Of a stretch of 10,889 nucleotides of DNA, positions 8,097 to 10,889 are shown piece by piece. The position numbers were made by a program, and so were the translations under genes. This DNA is from Lunasporangiospora selenospora (taxonomy: Eukaryota > Mortierellomycota > Mortierellomycetes > Mortierellales > Mortierellaceae), in contig JAABOA010000228.1 in NCBI GenBank assembly GCA_015680635.1, forward strand, positions 1 through 10,889, read 5' to 3'. Position 1 is the stretch's first letter. Each line of letters begins with the position of its first letter. The notes beneath the pieces were generated by a model. The model was not told the DNA's origin. It saw only the letters and a list, made by a program, of their open reading frames with translations, and did not search any database.

Positions 8097-8103
8097 TTTA
8101 ATG
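8097..8103 (-). terminator. Possible poly(A) signal of the minus-strand gene
   Basis: On the minus strand this reads ATTAAAA, about 155 nt beyond the TGA at 8256-8258. A weaker GATAAAG is nearer the stop, around 8207-8213. Both are plausible positioning elements, and neither is decisive. Confidence 0.3.
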
Positions 8104-8144
8104 CTTGTTACAGCAGCTGGCTGAAGGGAAAGAAGAGAATGTGA

Positions 8145-8154
8145 GGGGGGGGGG
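8145..8154. repeat. G10 homopolymer in the 3' flank of the minus-strand gene
   Basis: Ten consecutive G residues lie about 100 nt past the stop codon. They fall in the likely 3'UTR and are a site of probable length variation. Confidence 0.9.
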
Positions 8155-8255
8155 CGGAGGTGAGACGTCCAGTCTGTCGAAGGGAGATATAGCTGAGAGA
8201 GGAAAACTTTATCTGTATCCATGGCCTAGATTGTTGTCACAAATCCTTGGTCATC

Positions 8256-10889
8256 TCAATGCTCCTGAATAGACTGATGCCTATCTTTCATGGCCAAAGA
8301 GGATCCCGATGCTGGAGCAGACCCTCCTCCGGGTGACTTGCCTGCTCCACTCGAAGTGGTTGAGCCTTGACTGATAGGTACCTGTGAAGTGCTGGACGGC
8401 TGCTGCTGTCCACCTCCTCCGCCTCCAAATCCACTACGATAACTAAAGCTGCTATGGACACTGGCACCACTGTTTGCCCTCGACAGAGCAGAGGGCCGAA
8501 GGATCCCTCCTGCCACCACCGCAGCTGCAGCAGCGGCAGTGGCCATAGTGCTCTTGGAGCGCTGTTCCTGCGGTTCCTTCTTTTCCTTTTCCCTTTCTTT
8601 CTCACGCTGTCGTCGCTCTATCAGTTCCTGGTCATGCTGCTGCAATTCCTCGAGACGCTTCACCAACGAATCTGAAATCGTGTTGGTCGGTGGGAGGGGC
8701 TGTTGTGAAATCGAGGGGGCGTTGTTGGTTTGGATTATTCCAAAGATTCCGGAGGCTGACCCTGCAGCAGACCTTCCATGACTTCCACTTACATCCTCAT
8801 GATAAGTGGAGGTCCGGGATCGGATTGAGGCCCGGTCATCCTCCACCATATGGGCTTGCGCATGTACATGGAATTGGGCAATTGCCCCTCCCCCACCACC
8901 TCCGCCACTGTTCGAGGATGTCATTGTAGTCGACTGAAGCTGCTGGCTACCATGAGCATCTCCCCTGATACCACTCACCAAGGTATTGGAGAGGATTGGG
9001 TTCGTGGCTGTGATATTGCTAGCCAAGGGTGACGAAGGGCCCGATCCACCAAACTCAGACACGGTCGCTGAAGATGTTGTCGAGGACGATTTACCCCCAA
9101 CAACAATTCCACCAACGCCAATCAATCCACTACCGCTTGCGCCTCCTCCTCCCCCCATCCCTCCACTCATCGATCCTCCAGACCCTGCGAGTCGACTTAG
9201 ACTAGCGAAGCCTGAGTTGCTATTCTCACGAAGCAAAGTCGGTGGAGCATGATGTAGGTGGGAATACGTCTCAGATGACCTTGTGTTCGCTGTAAATGAG
9301 ATATGGCTACTTGCTGGGCTGTTTCCACCGTCTCGGGCATCACTCTGCCCTGTTATGCTTCCGGACGAACTCTGTCGGTGATGCCTTGGTTGCTGCTGCT
9401 GCTGCTGTTGATGCTGCACCAAATACTGTTGTTGTCTATGGTGGTGTTGTGTGCTCCGAGGCAAGGGCGCAGGCATCAATCTGACGTCTCCACTGGTATT
9501 CGCACTAGTATTAGCGTTTCCCACGCCGCCTCCTTCAGCCGTCTGTGCACTTCCAGACACTATCTGGCCACTACTGCCTCGCCTTCGAATACCGATAGTA
9601 TGATTGCCTTTGCCAGTTCCCGTATCAGATCCCGAGCCCGACCCACGGGCGCTGTCTTGAGAATCCAGAGTAGCTGATCGACGTGGTGGATGGCGATTAA
9701 AGGATTGGGATGCAGCCATTGCTAGACTCTCCTGGGTATCATCTTTTCGCCTCAGGGCATCTGCCCGCCCTTGTCTGTGATCGCCTCTATCGTCTTCGTC
9801 AATAGCCCCTTCTTCCTCTAGTGTGTCCACAGTCTCATCTCGGCTTATACTTGGGCCTGATGTTGGATGCGCGGGTGAGGTCCCTGGAAAGGATGAGGCC
9901 AGGAGCGTAATATCAGGCACAATGATTCCACCGATATCTGAGCCTGTGCTAAGCACTGACTCTGCTCGAGACCGGCGACCGTCAGGCGTCGGGCCCATAC
10001 TGTGGCCTGTCAACGTAGGCGGAACCAAAGGCGGAGGCAAGGGCGAGCCTAATTGACTGCTCGACCCACTGGTAGTTGCTGTTGCCATAGTTGAGGTTGG
10101 CGCGGATGTTGCTGTGGATAACCCATGAGCTTGGGGTGGGGGTGGCAAGGACGAAGTGGATGCACTCACGACCTCTCGTGGGGTGCTTGATGGCAAGAAT
10201 CCCATACCAATCTCGAGCAGTCCAAATGCTGACTTGCGTCTCGTATGCGTTCTTGGAGGCGCGACCGCTGCAGCGGCTTGGAGCTCGCACCTGACAGGAC
10301 ACTTGTCGTGTTCATCACAGGGACGGAGACAGCTCCGCCTCCGCCTCCACCACGATGTAGAGGTGACAAGAGCAGGTTCCTTGCAAACACAAAGGCCGAG
10401 CTGTCCAGGCTAGGACTTGGTTCTGCCTCAGCACCAGCTTGGTTTCCACTAAGTCGTCCTGGAGAAGGGATAGGTGAGATGGTCGAAGGGGTGTACACAC
10501 CTACCATATCGTTTTCGCCTCCTTCATTCTCGTCCTCCTGGCATGCATGCTCTTCGACCCCTCGGAAGAATTCTTCAGAGACAGGGTCTAGATCAAACTC
10601 CTGTACTGGACATAACCCTAGTCCCAGCTGGGCCTCGTCACCATCCCCGATGCTCTTGCGCGACGCACTCTCAAAGTCCAAGAGATGGTCACCATCCGTT
10701 CCTGCGTTACTCTCATCGTCTGCTTCGAATGACCGTCCTTCCCCAGGCACAAAGCTGGATTCCTTGTGTCCTTCTTCTTCCACCCCCTCTAGTTCTTCTC
10801 CTTCGTCGCTTTCATCCTCCCGATCTTGCTGCTGAGACAATCGCGATTTCATTCCTAGTCTCCGACCAGAGACTCCGACGCCTAGAGAT
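8256..10889 (-). CDS. Large disordered Ser/Gly/Gln-rich protein, C-terminal part (5' end outside window)
   Basis: The family is not recognised. An upstream frame is open from the window edge (10888) to about 10169, and a second frame is open from before 10205 to TGA at 8258-8256, so one splice must join them. In the preferred model (intron 10169-10069) 843 residues are visible. Order: an acidic segment (DESDEGEELEG) at 10740-10820; a second acidic patch near 10510-10590; a Gly6 run near 10340; a long Ser/Thr/Pro/Gly-rich region; a His/Gln-rich stretch with Q7 (9390-9460); Gly7 near 8890; a charged helix starting LVKRLEELQQ (8553-8672) that may form a coiled coil; an Ala7 run; and a Gly/Gln/Ser tail. 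RRSAT, RRRGSS, RHHRQS and LSRANS resemble basophilic-kinase sites. No membrane span or catalytic motif is seen. It could be a scaffold or regulator whose structured domain lies upstream, but this is inference. Confidence 0.75.
9391..9408 (-). repeat. CAG/poly-glutamine repeat
   Basis: TGC units on the plus strand (five perfect, then TGT) are in frame as CAG on the minus strand and form the core of the Q7 run in the disordered protein. Flanking His and Gln codons extend the low-complexity stretch to about 9460. Confidence 0.9.
10069..10169 (-). other. Likely intron of the minus-strand gene (101 nt, phase 2)
   Basis: On the minus strand the donor GGTC|GTGAGT starts at 10169. The acceptor AACTACCAG ends at 10069, and a branch-like CTCAAC lies at 10095-10090. 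The length satisfies the required remainder (2 modulo 3) to pass from the upstream to the downstream frame, and it gives Ser at the join. The stop of the upstream frame (TGA, 10168-10166) lies inside the donor. An alternative is GTGCGA at 10290 joined to GTCAG at 10229 (62 nt), also in frame but with a weaker donor and no clear branch site. Confidence 0.5.

Noticed and set aside
9982-10110. Third minus frame with strongly C-ending codons that looks like coding sequence
   Set aside because: The C-rich third positions are the second positions of Ala/Pro/Ser/Thr codons in the main frame. It is kept only as a possible alternative-splice tail, not as a separate gene.
10160-10300. Frameshift (sequence error or pseudogene) instead of an intron in the second gene
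   Set aside because: Frame-compatible GT-AG pairs of normal fungal length exist exactly where the frames must change, so splicing is simpler. It cannot be fully excluded without RNA data.
10564-10578. GAAGAATTCTTC palindrome resembling a heat-shock element
   Set aside because: It lies inside the coding sequence of the second gene, and a 12-bp palindrome built on an EcoRI site is easily explained by Glu/Phe codons.
10245-10835. 196-codon plus-strand ORF opposite the second gene
   Set aside because: It is antisense to the frame that runs continuously to the window edge, and its Ser/Pro-rich product reflects the acidic and Ser codons of the other strand.

Overview
The window looks like nuclear DNA of a filamentous fungus. 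The reasons are a vacuolar/plasma-membrane type Ca2+ pump (PMC1/NCA family) broken by spliceosomal GT-AG introns, pyrimidine-rich leaders, C-biased codon use in the main gene, and a second gene coding for a long Ser/Gly/Gln-rich disordered protein. The introns, the gene spacing and the microsatellites would suit an early-diverging fungus such as Mortierellaceae, but that placement is inference. There are no rRNA, tRNA, CRISPR or bacterial-type features.

Layout. Positions 1-138 hold a GA/GT microsatellite and a (CTGA)7 tract. Positions 139-572 hold the promoter and 5' leader of the pump gene. This stretch has two AGGGG stress-type motifs, a near-match to a Crz1/calcineurin site, a likely 5'UTR intron with two tandem acceptors, a long CT-rich leader, and a six-codon upstream ORF. 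Positions 573-5422 (+) hold a P-type Ca2+-ATPase in three exons (573-1001, 1951-2960, 3064-5422), giving a 1,265-residue protein with every P-type hallmark. It ends in three different in-frame stop codons in a row. Positions 5423-8255 are a convergent intergenic stretch of about 2.8 kb without a convincing protein gene. It holds polyadenylation-like signals, a possible small spliced transcript, a short inverted repeat, a weak 145-codon ORF and a promoter-like TATA/CT/ATG arrangement. Positions 8256-10889 (-) hold the 3' part of a gene running in from beyond the right edge. Two overlapping reading frames must be joined, most likely by a 101-nt intron whose GTGAGT donor contains the stop codon of the upstream frame.

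How the genes relate. The two genes converge tail to tail and are separate transcription units. The pump exports Ca2+ from the cytosol into the vacuole or out of the cell. The second protein is unrecognised: an acidic segment, many Arg-X-X-Ser type motifs, poly-Q and poly-G runs, and one charged helix near the C terminus. Nothing in the sequence ties it functionally to the pump. I see no clearly new biological system here. The most informative leads concern RNA processing: the tandem acceptors and uORF in the pump leader, the large intron inside TM1, and the ambiguous and possibly alternative splice in the second gene.
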